Assembly: GCA_964458325.1 (NCBI GenBank)
Contig: CAYWIM010000079.1
Coordinates: 1-23,568, forward strand
Source: JAGMXM01 sp964458325
GTDB taxonomy: Bacteria; Verrucomicrobiota; Verrucomicrobiia; Limisphaerales; UBA1319
Reading direction: 5' to 3'
Length of the DNA stretch: 23,568 bases
Positions within the stretch are counted from its first letter, which is position 1; every line of letters begins with the position of its first letter. The notes beneath the pieces are model-generated. The model saw only the letters and a list, made by a program, of their open reading frames with translations, was not told where the DNA came from and made no database searches. A program made the position numbers and the translations under genes. This document shows, in pieces, positions 7,671-16,309 of the stretch.

Positions 7671-10028
7671 TCAGTCTGTCACCCGGTAGAACCGGTTCTG
7701 GGCGGCTTGGAATGGCTCGCTGAACGTGAATGGAGCCTGGTTGGTCGCCACCGGAACCCAGTTCGTCCCGCTCAGGTCCGCCGCCGCCTCGACCACATAG
7801 GCGCGTCCGGCGATGCCCGCGACACTGAAACTGAAGACTCCGTTGGTCAGAACTGGCGCCCCCAGTTGCGCGGCCGGACTGGTCACAACCAGGACCGCCT
7901 GGGTGCTCACGACTGATCCGACGCTGTTGCTGACTTCGACTGTGTAAGGGCCTGCCTGGCCGGTCTGAACGCTGAGCAGCGTCAAGGTGCAATCCGTCGC
8001 CCCGTCGATGTTCGCGCCATTCAACCGCCACTGGTAATTGAGCGGCGGATTGCCGCCCGCCATCGACGTCAAACGGACGTTGTCTCCCGCAATCGCGGTC
8101 GCACCGGCTGGCTCGAGGAGGATGACAGGCTTGGCGGACGTGACGACCTCGCCCACGAACGTGACAGGCCAGGCGGCCGGATCCGGATTGCTGAATGGGA
8201 ACTCGGACCCAAGCCGCAGCAGCATCGCCGGATCGTCCCATTGCCCGGCGGCCGTGAAGCGGTTGGTCGCGGCTGGCGTCGCCACATAGGCGCCGGCGGG
8301 CGCCGTGCGAATCAACTCGCCGATCTCGTAGGAAGCCATCTTCATCATGGGGATCGAGACGGGTGTGCTGCCCTGGGCGAGGTCGAAGCGCTTGTAGCCG
8401 ACAGTATTGATCGAGTTGGATCCGGTGACGGCATTGGTCAGGCGGAAATAGCCGCTCGGAAGCTCGGACATCCAGATGGGGACCAGGACTCGCTTGAGAG
8501 CGCCCAGTTGGGTCGCGGTCAGCATCGGGTCATACCAGGCGCCCGGATCGGCATGGTTCTGATTGTACTCCAGCGTGTAGTCCGTGTCCGGCACGGTCCA
8601 AACCAGCCAATAGGGCGTGTCCCAGCCGATCACCTGAATCCCGTTGGCATCGCTCGCCGCTACACCCCACACACCGCTGTCCAGCGGCGGATAAGGAAAT
8701 GCGTCGTCGATGTCCGCGGTCGGCGCACCGGCACCGTCGACAGCCCCTGTGATTTTGACCTCGCCAATCACCGAGCTCTGCCCGACGTTGGCCGAACCGT
8801 TGGGCTGCATGCCCAGGTAAAAATACGTGCCGGCGGCATCGGTAAACCACGGGATCGCCGCGGCCGGAAGGGCGAAGTTCGTCGACACGCCCCCGGGCCC
8901 GGCCAGGGTCACCTGGGTGTTGTTCGAGAACGTCAAGCTCCATGTCCCCAGGATCGATGGGCTGCTCAGCGCGGCAATGGCGTTCTCCCCCCAAACTTGC
9001 TGCGGATTCGATCCCCAGCCGCCTCCCGCCACGTTGGTCTTGTACATGAATCGCGCGTAGGCGCTGCCATTGGGATTATCCTGGATATGGATGAAGATGA
9101 GGTTGGTCGAATTCCAGTCAGCCGAGCTGTCTCCGGTCCCATATGGCAGGCTGCCGGCGGGGATCAGGAACATATGCGTTTGGAAATACGGATACGACGC
9201 GTAGGGCCGGGGATAATCCTGGATGGTCACCTCGTAGGTTGTCGGTGTCGATGATCCGATCCACGAGCAGTTGGGCGCGGCGGAGCGTATGCTGTAGCGC
9301 GCGCTGCCGCCGCCGGCCGTGGTCGAGATGAACTGCAGCCCCGGCGTGGTGCTCAACAGAGACATGGTCGGGGGCGGCGGGGGCGGGGCGTCGCTCGGCA
9401 AAGGCTCGGCCCACACGTTGTCGAGATTGAACGTCAGCGTGTGTGTGTAAGCCCCGTTTGACCAAAGCTTGAAGACGATGCCCACAACGTCATTCAGCCC
9501 CGCCAGCGTCGGGTTGATCGGAAGGACAACGCGCGTCCAGTTCGTGGCCGAGAGCGGGAGCGCGCGGCTGCCGATCCAGACCTGACCCCAGCTCGGCGTC
9601 ACAAAACCGACCTCCAACGTCCCGTAGTTGTTGTTGACCGTCGGCAGCGTGCTCGGATCGATCCGAATGTCGAAGCTCAAATTCGTGTACAGCAATCCGT
9701 TCAGATGAATGCTGAAATCGGCATAGGATTGGTTCCCAAACGTGCCAAACAACGCGAATTGCTCGCCCGATGCGCCCACGAACGGGATCTCCGCGCGGAG
9801 CGATCCCGAGGCTGGGTTATTGCTGGCATCGCGTGTCGCGTCCCAGACCACATTCGAAAACACGACGCCCCAGCCCGACCACTGAGCCCATGAATTGTCG
9901 CTGGCGTCGTCGTTGAACGCATTCGGGTTGTTTGTGATCTGCGCCATGCCCAAGCCGGTGGAAACCGCCAAAGCCAAGCTGCAGATGGCCACCAGGATCC
10001 ATCGCCGAATCTCAAGCTGCTGTTTCAT
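7671..10028 (-). CDS. Large exported protein: jelly-roll, lectin-like and Ig domains with C-terminal module
   Basis: The product is 785 residues. The ATG at 10028 opens a clear signal peptide (RRWILVAICSLALAVSTGLG, cleavage near residue 30), which decides the start. Residues about 31-210 form a beta-rich domain ending in TLTFNLDNVWAEP, like a carbohydrate-binding jelly roll. A proline linker (DAPPPPPP) leads into a second beta-rich region at about 225-440. Around 632-716 is an Ig-like domain (YQWRLNGANIDGATDCTLTL, then AGPYTVEVSNSVG). The last 60 residues (YVVEAAADLSGTNW, then FYRVTD) match a short C-terminal module common on secreted verrucomicrobial proteins. No catalytic motif is visible. 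It probably binds glycans at the cell surface or outside the cell. The neighbouring 933-residue gene has a similar design, and both end in the same kind of hairpin. Confidence 0.75.
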   Translation of the reverse strand: MKQQLEIRRWILVAICSLALAVSTGLGMAQITNNPNAFNDDASDNSWAQWSGWGVVFSNVVWDATRDASNNPASGSLRAEIPFVGASGEQFALFGTFGNQSYADFSIHLNGLLYTNLSFDIRIDPSTLPTVNNNYGTLEVGFVTPSWGQVWIGSRALPLSATNWTRVVLPINPTLAGLNDVVGIVFKLWSNGAYTHTLTFNLDNVWAEPLPSDAPPPPPPTMSLLSTTPGLQFISTTAGGGSARYSIRSAAPNCSWIGSSTPTTYEVTIQDYPRPYASYPYFQTHMFLIPAGSLPYGTGDSSADWNSTNLIFIHIQDNPNGSAYARFMYKTNVAGGGWGSNPQQVWGENAIAALSSPSILGTWSLTFSNNTQVTLAGPGGVSTNFALPAAAIPWFTDAAGTYFYLGMQPNGSANVGQSSVIGEVKITGAVDGAGAPTADIDDAFPYPPLDSGVWGVAASDANGIQVIGWDTPYWLVWTVPDTDYTLEYNQNHADPGAWYDPMLTATQLGALKRVLVPIWMSELPSGYFRLTNAVTGSNSINTVGYKRFDLAQGSTPVSIPMMKMASYEIGELIRTAPAGAYVATPAATNRFTAAGQWDDPAMLLRLGSEFPFSNPDPAAWPVTFVGEVVTSAKPVILLEPAGATAIAGDNVRLTSMAGGNPPLNYQWRLNGANIDGATDCTLTLLSVQTGQAGPYTVEVSNSVGSVVSTQAVLVVTSPAAQLGAPVLTNGVFSFSVAGIAGRAYVVEAAADLSGTNWVPVATNQAPFTFSEPFQAAQNRFYRVTD

Positions 10029-10202
10029 AGGTGCGTTGTTGGGAGTAGTTAGGTTCCAAAGGACAAGGGACCGCCTCTTGCGTCCCTCCTGACCAAAGGG
10101 ACACAAACTGCATCAGGGTGAATCGATCTTCGCCCATGCTGTTCCAGTATGCATCCTGCGAGCCGATATGTCACGCGCAAAGCCTTCGATCCGGCCTGCT
10201 GG

Positions 10203-10230
10203 GCCCCCCGCGAGAGGCGAGCAGGGGGGC
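10203..10230 (-). terminator. GC hairpin after the 933-residue exported protein (repeat copy 2)
   Basis: GCCCCCC at 10203-10209 pairs perfectly with GGGGGGC at 10224-10230. Its loop region (GCGAGAGGCGAGCA) differs from copy 1 at 7619-7651 at only two or three positions. It begins 20 nt beyond the stop codon at 10250 in the direction of transcription. It has no U-run and could be a terminator or a REP-like dispersed hairpin. Confidence 0.5.
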
Positions 10231-10249
10231 AAGCGGAGCGATCCGCCGA

Positions 10250-13051
10250 TTATCGGACTTCCAATCGGAAGAACCGGGCGGGCTCGGCGCCAACCGGGAC
10301 CGTGCAGGGGCTGATGCCACTGTAGATCACATTGGTATACGGGCCGGAGACGTCCGCCGCCCAGACGACATTCGCGCTGCCAGGCCCCCAGGTGAACACC
10401 AGGTTTGTCCTCGAGTCCACGGAGCAGGCCAGGGCGGGGATCGCCGGCCCGGCCGCCGGGTAGAGCTGAGAGGCGGGCACCGGCTCGAAACCGACCGACC
10501 CGCTCTGGCTGGACCAATAGAGCTTGGCTACCGCACCCACGGTCTGCTCGAAAAACTCCATCAGAATGGGATACTTCTGGATGCCCGTCAGCACAATCGT
10601 GGCGCTGTTGGTCGTCGGACCGTGCAGCGTCCAGTTGTTCACCAGGCTCTGGCCATTCACCCAGAGGCGGACGCCATCGTCGCTGATCGTCGAGAACGTG
10701 TAGGTATCCGTTCCGAGCGCCTGCACCTCGCCCGCCCACCGGACAGTGAAATAGTCGGCGGCAACCCCGATTCCAGGCGATCCCGTCCCCCAGTCGAAAT
10801 CCACGACGGCATCGGTGCGCGTCAGGGCCGGGGCGCCGGTAAACGCATTGGTCGAGTTACGCGGGCTCCAGTAATCGCCCCGCAGGCCGGTTCCGCTCCC
10901 CGCGGCAACTCCTGCCGGCACGACGTCCAGCGTCTGCACAATGCTCGTGGCCATTCCGTAGGCATTGAGAACAACCACGTCGTAACGGCCGACGTGGCTC
11001 AGCTGCGCATTGGCGATCTGAAGCGTCTCGGCCGTCTGCCCGGGCATATCGATGCCATCGAATCGCCATTGGTACCACAGGGGATACCCGAACGGCACAT
11101 GGCCGTCTGCGCCCACGGCCATCGCATTCACCGTGCTGCCCAAGGCGACCACCACATGCGAAGGCTGATTGGTGATGGTGGGGATGGGATCAATGACATT
11201 CACCAACGCGCTCTGGGTTTCCGTGCACACGCCATCGCTCACGGCGACGCTGTAGACGCCGTTGTCGAATGCGCTCAGGCCGTAAGTCCCGATGCCCAGC
11301 CCGGACGCCGTGGCCTCGGCGATCGGCTCGCCATTCAAGCTCCATTGGTACGTGTAAGGGCCCGGGCCGCTGACCGCCACGCTCAGGTAGTTGCTCCCGG
11401 TCGAGTAGGCCGGCACATGGCCGGTGATGGGGCTGACAGTGCCCGAGAACTTGCGATCCGCCTTCTGCCCGACCGGAAGGACCAGATATCGAATCGTGAT
11501 CGGCTTCGAGGTGTCGATCTGCGGGTAGTGCCTCCCGGTGTCGGCATTGGCCATCACGTGCGCCCACCGGATGTTGTTTCCGTCCACCCACTGCCACTGG
11601 ATCCGGCAGGAACGAGTCCCGTCAAACGCGTAATTGGTGCTCACCAGGCTCGAATTGGGCGCCGATAGATAGGTCGAGCTCGCGCTCGGCAGCGCGGCCC
11701 GGTTCGGCGCCGTAAAGGTGGCCACCGTGTCTGGCTCGTACCCCTCGAAATCTTCGATCACGACATCACCGTTCATGATCGAATCCACATAGACGTCGTA
11801 GGGCCCGCTATCGCTCTCCTCGATGGTGAAGACCAGCCCCTCGAGCGCGCAGTAGGCATCGGCATTGGAGAAGACCGTGGCGCTGCTGGCGTACATCATC
11901 GGATCGATGGCATGATCGAAGGCGGCCAGCTTCCAGCACGCATCGGGCGGCAGCGTGCGCCCGCCCACGGGCGCAGTACCGAACGCCGACCGCAACGCCG
12001 TGGCGGTGAGGAAATAATTATTGGTCAATCCGGAAGTCGTGTCTGCGCCGATGGGGCCCACGAGGGCATCATTCTTCCAGAGGCTGACCAGCGTGGTCAC
12101 CTTGGGATTGGCGCCGCCACCGACGACCGGCCCAACGCCGGGAGGCGTGCCCGAACACGCCCCCTTGACCTGCTTGGCGGTGATCGATGCACCCTTGACA
12201 AGCGGGGCGACCGGCACCGTGACCGCGCCGGCGGCAAATCCGGTCGAGTTCGTCTGGCCGATCTGATTCCCATCCGCGTAAACGACCACCTGTGTGGCGC
12301 CCTCGACGACACCGGTGACATCGACGGTGGTCTGTCCCTGGGCAAGCGGGCCCGCAACACCCACTTCGGTCGCCACGCCCGTGCAAACGTCCATGTACTC
12401 GAACCAGACCGCATCCATATACCAGCGGCCGCCCGTGGATGCGATCGTGCCGCTGATATACTCGAACTTCAGGGTGGGACTCGGGACCGAGTTGGTGATG
12501 TATCCGACGTGGACCCAGACATGGTTCGACTTGCTTGCCTGGAATGTGTCCAGGGTGATCGAGGCGGCGGGCTGGCCATTGGTGTCGGCCAGGTCGCCTC
12601 CCGTCGCCGTCATGCTCACCAGAATGTCCGGCGAGGCGTTGCCCGATTGGCCTTTGGTCACGTAAATTTTGTAGACGCCGATGTGCTGCAGCGAGGTGAA
12701 GGTGTAATCCGTGGTGCTGCCATCCGGTGTGAGCACGATGTCCGTCGGGGTCACGCTCCAAGTGGCCCCAGCGGCATTGCCGAACACCACTTTTCGTCCG
12801 CTGGCTGGAATGACCGGGGTGGGCGTCGCGGTTGAGGCGGATGCCGTGCTCGCGCCCGAGATCGACGCGCCCGTTGGGCACGACGGGGGACATGGAGTCG
12901 CATCGGTTGTGGAAAGGGTCCCTTTGTAGCTCGTCACGAACACGTTCTCGCCCTGGAGGGACAAGGCAGCGGAAGCGAAAATCACCAGCATCGCCAGCCG
13001 CGGCCGGATCCCGGCCTGGAGCCATTCGGATCGATTAAGTTGCGTTCTCAT
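10250..13051 (-). CDS. Large exported protein with two Ig-like domains and a PA14 domain
   Basis: The product is 933 residues. The signal peptide spans about 1-35 (LAMLVIFASAALSLQG), supporting the ATG at 13051. A Ser/Thr/Ala-rich stretch at about 62-80 is followed by beta-rich segments without clear family matches. Two Ig-like domains lie at about 555-620 (YTYQWSLNG, then NGVYSVAVSDG) and 622-710 (WYQWRFDG, then VGRYDVVVLNAYG). A PA14 domain at about 715-860 has TYTFSTISDDGVRLWVNG and AKLYWSS. PA14 domains bind glycans and occur in adhesins and glycosidases. The last residues (VVWAADVSGPYTNVIY, then ARFFRLEVR) form the C-terminal module shared with its neighbour. There is no enzyme motif, so I infer a structural or adhesive role. 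It starts 25 nt after the DUF4126 stop, which fits one transcript. Confidence 0.78.
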   Translation of the reverse strand: MRTQLNRSEWLQAGIRPRLAMLVIFASAALSLQGENVFVTSYKGTLSTTDATPCPPSCPTGASISGASTASASTATPTPVIPASGRKVVFGNAAGATWSVTPTDIVLTPDGSTTDYTFTSLQHIGVYKIYVTKGQSGNASPDILVSMTATGGDLADTNGQPAASITLDTFQASKSNHVWVHVGYITNSVPSPTLKFEYISGTIASTGGRWYMDAVWFEYMDVCTGVATEVGVAGPLAQGQTTVDVTGVVEGATQVVVYADGNQIGQTNSTGFAAGAVTVPVAPLVKGASITAKQVKGACSGTPPGVGPVVGGGANPKVTTLVSLWKNDALVGPIGADTTSGLTNNYFLTATALRSAFGTAPVGGRTLPPDACWKLAAFDHAIDPMMYASSATVFSNADAYCALEGLVFTIEESDSGPYDVYVDSIMNGDVVIEDFEGYEPDTVATFTAPNRAALPSASSTYLSAPNSSLVSTNYAFDGTRSCRIQWQWVDGNNIRWAHVMANADTGRHYPQIDTSKPITIRYLVLPVGQKADRKFSGTVSPITGHVPAYSTGSNYLSVAVSGPGPYTYQWSLNGEPIAEATASGLGIGTYGLSAFDNGVYSVAVSDGVCTETQSALVNVIDPIPTITNQPSHVVVALGSTVNAMAVGADGHVPFGYPLWYQWRFDGIDMPGQTAETLQIANAQLSHVGRYDVVVLNAYGMATSIVQTLDVVPAGVAAGSGTGLRGDYWSPRNSTNAFTGAPALTRTDAVVDFDWGTGSPGIGVAADYFTVRWAGEVQALGTDTYTFSTISDDGVRLWVNGQSLVNNWTLHGPTTNSATIVLTGIQKYPILMEFFEQTVGAVAKLYWSSQSGSVGFEPVPASQLYPAAGPAIPALACSVDSRTNLVFTWGPGSANVVWAADVSGPYTNVIYSGISPCTVPVGAEPARFFRLEVR

Positions 13052-13076
13052 AGTGCTTGATGGTTGTTGCGACCGA

Positions 13077-13691
13077 TTATTTCGCCGTGCTGTCGCTTTC
13101 CGCAGCCCAAGCGCCGCCCGGCATTGTCGTCAAAGCCCGCGATTGGCGCCACCGCCATAGCTTCCCGCTCGCCAGCGCCAGGCCAATCGCCAGAATGACC
13201 GCAAACACAAGCGGCGCCACAATCGCCCCAATCGACGATGCGACGGCCCCTCCCAGTTCCATGGTCGCAACAACCGGATTGGCAAGGCCGCCGCTCCCAG
13301 CCGACACCGCCGTTCGCGTCATCACCGTGGCCCCCTGCACCAGCCCCGCCACCCCGCCGCCCGCTATGATCGCCAGAGGCCACTTCAACAGGGGGCTCAT
13401 CCCCGTGATTATCGCCGCGCTCACAATCGCCCCCGCCACAATCGCCGCCGGCGTGGCGATCACGTCCAACGCGTGATCCACCCAGGGGACGTAATACCCC
13501 GCCACCTCGGCCGCCGTCGCCACCGAGAACAATATCAGCGCCGGATACGTCCCGATCCATTGAAACTCCGCGGAAAACGACAGGTGGCCCGATAGCGAGG
13601 CGATGCTCATCACGAGCATCGGCACGAACACGCGGAATCCACACGCTGCGCTCAGGCCGATGCCCAGACAGATGCAGAGAACAGTTTCCAT
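13077..13691 (-). CDS. DUF4126-like integral membrane protein
   Basis: This is a 204-residue, very hydrophobic protein with about six helices rich in Ala, Gly and Val. Its start METVLCICLGIGLSAACGFRVFVPML and the segment DHALDVIATPAAIVAGAIV match the DUF4126 family (about 200 residues, function unknown). The C-terminus is short and polar. The ATG at 13691 is unambiguous, since the hydrophobic N-terminus begins at once. It is the first gene of a minus-strand series, with the Ig/PA14 gene 25 nt downstream, and is divergent from the hydrolase gene. A channel or transporter role has been suggested for relatives only by topology. I assign none. Confidence 0.8.
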   Translation of the reverse strand: METVLCICLGIGLSAACGFRVFVPMLVMSIASLSGHLSFSAEFQWIGTYPALILFSVATAAEVAGYYVPWVDHALDVIATPAAIVAGAIVSAAIITGMSPLLKWPLAIIAGGGVAGLVQGATVMTRTAVSAGSGGLANPVVATMELGGAVASSIGAIVAPLVFAVILAIGLALASGKLWRWRQSRALTTMPGGAWAAESDSTAK

Positions 13692-13716
13692 AACGGGCCC
13701 ATTTCAATGGAGCGGG

Positions 13717-13843
13717 AATGGCCTGGCCCGCCCCCCAGCGGATGAAAGCTGCGCCACCGGCTTTTTTCCTCGTCCATTGTTTTCCGATAGTATCAAGTGT
13801 AGCTTGCTTTGTCACGCGCTCAGAGTGGGAAAATGGCCTGGCC
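13717..13843. repeat. 12-nt direct repeat between divergent genes
   Basis: AATGGCCTGGCC occurs at 13717-13728 and again at 13832-13843, 115 nt apart, in the spacer between the DUF4126 and hydrolase starts. Matching half-sites in a divergent promoter could bind a shared regulator. In GC-rich DNA a 12-nt match may also be chance. Confidence 0.25.
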
Positions 13844-13866
13844 TGGACGGGGACGACGACGCTCCG

Positions 13867-16272
13867 ATGACCGCAACGCATATCATTCAACGGCTTCGCT
13901 CGATTCGAACTGCGAGGCTCGCACTCCAGGGGCTATGCGCCATTGCCATGATGAGCCTCGGAGCGGTTGCCCCTGCCCAGGAGCTGCCTCCGGGCATCCA
14001 ACCGCTCACGATCGAGGGCGATCTCTCGGCGCGAATGGTGGATGGGATCAGCCGGTTCCTCGATTGCGAAACCGATCGCTCGATCGGTGATCGGGCCGCC
14101 CGTTGGAATCGCGATCCTTCGTCGAGAGCTGCCTACGAGGATTCCGTGCGCCCAAACCGCGAGCGGTTCCGCGCGATGATCGGCGCCGTGGACCCGCGTT
14201 TGCCAGCGATGATCCTCGAGTACGCTGCGGACACCCGCCATCCGGCGCTGGTGGCCCAGGCGGAGCGGTTCACGGTCTATGCCGTTCGCTGGACCGTGTT
14301 CGACGATGTCCATGGCGAGGGGCTTTGGCTGCGGCCCAAAGGCCGCGTGCGCGCCCGAATTGTGGCGATTCCCGACGCGGATCAAACGCCCGAGGCTCTC
14401 GTGGGTTTGGCGGCGGGCCTCCCCCCAGAACAGCAGTTTGCGCGCAGGCTGGCCGAGCACGGCTGCGAGGTGCTCGTGCCGGCCCTGCTCGACCGCCAGG
14501 ACGCTGGCTCGGGAAACGCCGCCATCGGCCGATGGACCAACCAGCCGCATCGGGAGTGGATCTATCGCCAGGCCTTCGAGCTGGGACGCCACATCATCGG
14601 CTATGAAGTCCAGAAGATTCTGGCCGCTGTCGATTTCTTTGAAGCCCAAGCCCCGGTGTCTGGAGAGCCTCCCGTGAAGATCGGCGTCACGGGTTACGCC
14701 GAGGGGGGGCTGATCGCGTTTTACTCCGCGGCGCTGGATTCGCGGATCGACGCGGCCCTGGTCAGCGGCTATTTCGACTCCCGCCAGCGCTTGTGGGAAG
14801 AGCCCATCTACCGCAATGTGTTCGGCTTGCTGCGCGAATTCGGCGATGCCGAGATCGCCACTCTGGTCGCCCCCCGCCGCCTCGTGATCGAGCATAGCCC
14901 AATCCCCACCGTGACAGGCCCGCCTCGAGCGCGAAATGGCCGATCCGGCGCCGCGCCCGGCAGGCTGGGAACACCCGATTCGCGGAGCGTCTCCACGGAA
15001 TTCGAGCGCGCCCGCTCCCTCCTCGATGCGGGCGGCCCCTCATCGGCTGGCAGCCTCGAGCTGATCTCTGGCCCCGGAGCGACGCCCGTCGGCCCCGGAT
15101 CGGCGCCCGCGCTGCTGGCTTTGCTCGACGGGCTGGCAGCGGGAGTCCGCCGGCTGGATGAGCCCGGCCCAGCTCCCGTCGATGCGCGCGATCCGTTCGA
15201 TCCCAACTTCCGCCAGCAGCGCCAGCTTCGCGAGCTGCAAAACCACACCCAGAAACTCTACCGCCAGTCCGAACGCGCCCGTGCCGGATTCTTCTGGAGC
15301 CAAATGCCATCGGGCTCCACCCAGGCCTGGAACAATGCCTGCGCTCCATTCAGGACCCTGCTCGATGAGGAAATCATCGGCCGATTCCCCAAATCCGAGA
15401 TCCCCGCCCATCCGCGCGCCCGCAGCCTCGTCGAGCGGCCGGGTTGGACCGGATACGAAATTGTTCTGGACGTGTTCCCTGACGTCTTCGCATGGGGATA
15501 TCTCCTGATACCGAAGAGCCTGGCGCGCGGCGAGCGCCGGCCCGTGGTCGTCTGCCAGCACGGACTGGAGGGATTGCCGGCCAGCGTCATCGATGAGGAC
15601 CCGGCCAGCCGGGCCTTTCCGGCCTACCAGGCCTTTGCGGCGCGCTTGGCGGAACAGGGATTCGTCGTGTTCGCACCCCATAACCCGTACCGGGGCGGGG
15701 ATCGGTTTCGCGTCCTCCAGCGCAAGGCCAATCCATTGGGCAAATCCCTCTTCTCGATCATCGCCGCCCAGCATCGGCGCACGATCGAATGGCTCTCCTC
15801 GCTGCCTTTCGTGGACGCGGGCCGCATCGGTTTTTACGGGCTTTCCTACGGCGGTAAGACCGCGATGCGCCTCCCCGCCGTCCTTCCCGAATACACCCTC
15901 TCGATCTGCAGCGGGGATTTTAACGAGTGGATTGGCAAGAACGTCTCGACCGACTTCCCCGCCAGCTACATGTTCACCGGCGAATACGAGATGTTCGAGT
16001 GGAACCTCGGGCCGACGTTCAGCTACGCCGAGATGGCCGCGCTGATCGCGCCTCGCCCTTTCATGGTCGAGCGCGGCCATCGCGATGGAGTCGCGATCGA
16101 CGAGTGGGTCGCCTCCGAGTATGCCAAAGTGCGACGCCTCTATGCCCAGCTCGGCATCCCCGAGCACACCGCCATCGAGTTCTTCGACGGACCCCATCGG
16201 ATCCACGGCGTCGGCACGTTCGAATTCCTGCGCCGGCACTTGAACGTTGCACACGGGATCGGCAATCCCTAG
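13867..16272 (+). CDS. Exported tandem alpha/beta-hydrolase, first domain lacking the Ser nucleophile
   Basis: The product is 801 residues. The ATG at 13867 places a signal peptide at about 1-37 (ALQGLCAIAMMSLGAVAPAQ). An in-frame GTG at 13825 is the alternative. Two hydrolase-type halves follow. In the first, the nucleophile elbow reads GYAEGG with Ala at 278, so it should not be catalytic. In the second (about 530-795) the elbow is GLSYGG with Ser660. Downstream is FMVERGHRDGVAIDEWVASE, and the C-terminal FFDGPHRIHGVG carries His777 and His780, either of which could be the catalytic His. The second half resembles the acetyl-xylan-esterase/dienelactone-hydrolase group of exported verrucomicrobial and planctomycete proteins, so an esterase acting on acylated sugars is plausible but not shown. 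Between the halves, about 345-425, is a Pro/Ser/Gly-rich linker. The kinase-fusion gene starts 37 nt downstream, probably in the same transcript. Confidence 0.8.
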   Translation: MTATHIIQRLRSIRTARLALQGLCAIAMMSLGAVAPAQELPPGIQPLTIEGDLSARMVDGISRFLDCETDRSIGDRAARWNRDPSSRAAYEDSVRPNRERFRAMIGAVDPRLPAMILEYAADTRHPALVAQAERFTVYAVRWTVFDDVHGEGLWLRPKGRVRARIVAIPDADQTPEALVGLAAGLPPEQQFARRLAEHGCEVLVPALLDRQDAGSGNAAIGRWTNQPHREWIYRQAFELGRHIIGYEVQKILAAVDFFEAQAPVSGEPPVKIGVTGYAEGGLIAFYSAALDSRIDAALVSGYFDSRQRLWEEPIYRNVFGLLREFGDAEIATLVAPRRLVIEHSPIPTVTGPPRARNGRSGAAPGRLGTPDSRSVSTEFERARSLLDAGGPSSAGSLELISGPGATPVGPGSAPALLALLDGLAAGVRRLDEPGPAPVDARDPFDPNFRQQRQLRELQNHTQKLYRQSERARAGFFWSQMPSGSTQAWNNACAPFRTLLDEEIIGRFPKSEIPAHPRARSLVERPGWTGYEIVLDVFPDVFAWGYLLIPKSLARGERRPVVVCQHGLEGLPASVIDEDPASRAFPAYQAFAARLAEQGFVVFAPHNPYRGGDRFRVLQRKANPLGKSLFSIIAAQHRRTIEWLSSLPFVDAGRIGFYGLSYGGKTAMRLPAVLPEYTLSICSGDFNEWIGKNVSTDFPASYMFTGEYEMFEWNLGPTFSYAEMAALIAPRPFMVERGHRDGVAIDEWVASEYAKVRRLYAQLGIPEHTAIEFFDGPHRIHGVGTFEFLRRHLNVAHGIGNP

Positions 16273-16309
16273 AATCTCCCGAAGCGGTTCTCGAGGTCAT
16301 CAGGTTGGC

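Noticed and set aside
13603..13866. N-terminal extension of the tandem hydrolase upstream of 13867
   Set aside because: It would overlap the divergent DUF4126 start and bury the signal peptide. The open frame there reflects the high GC content.
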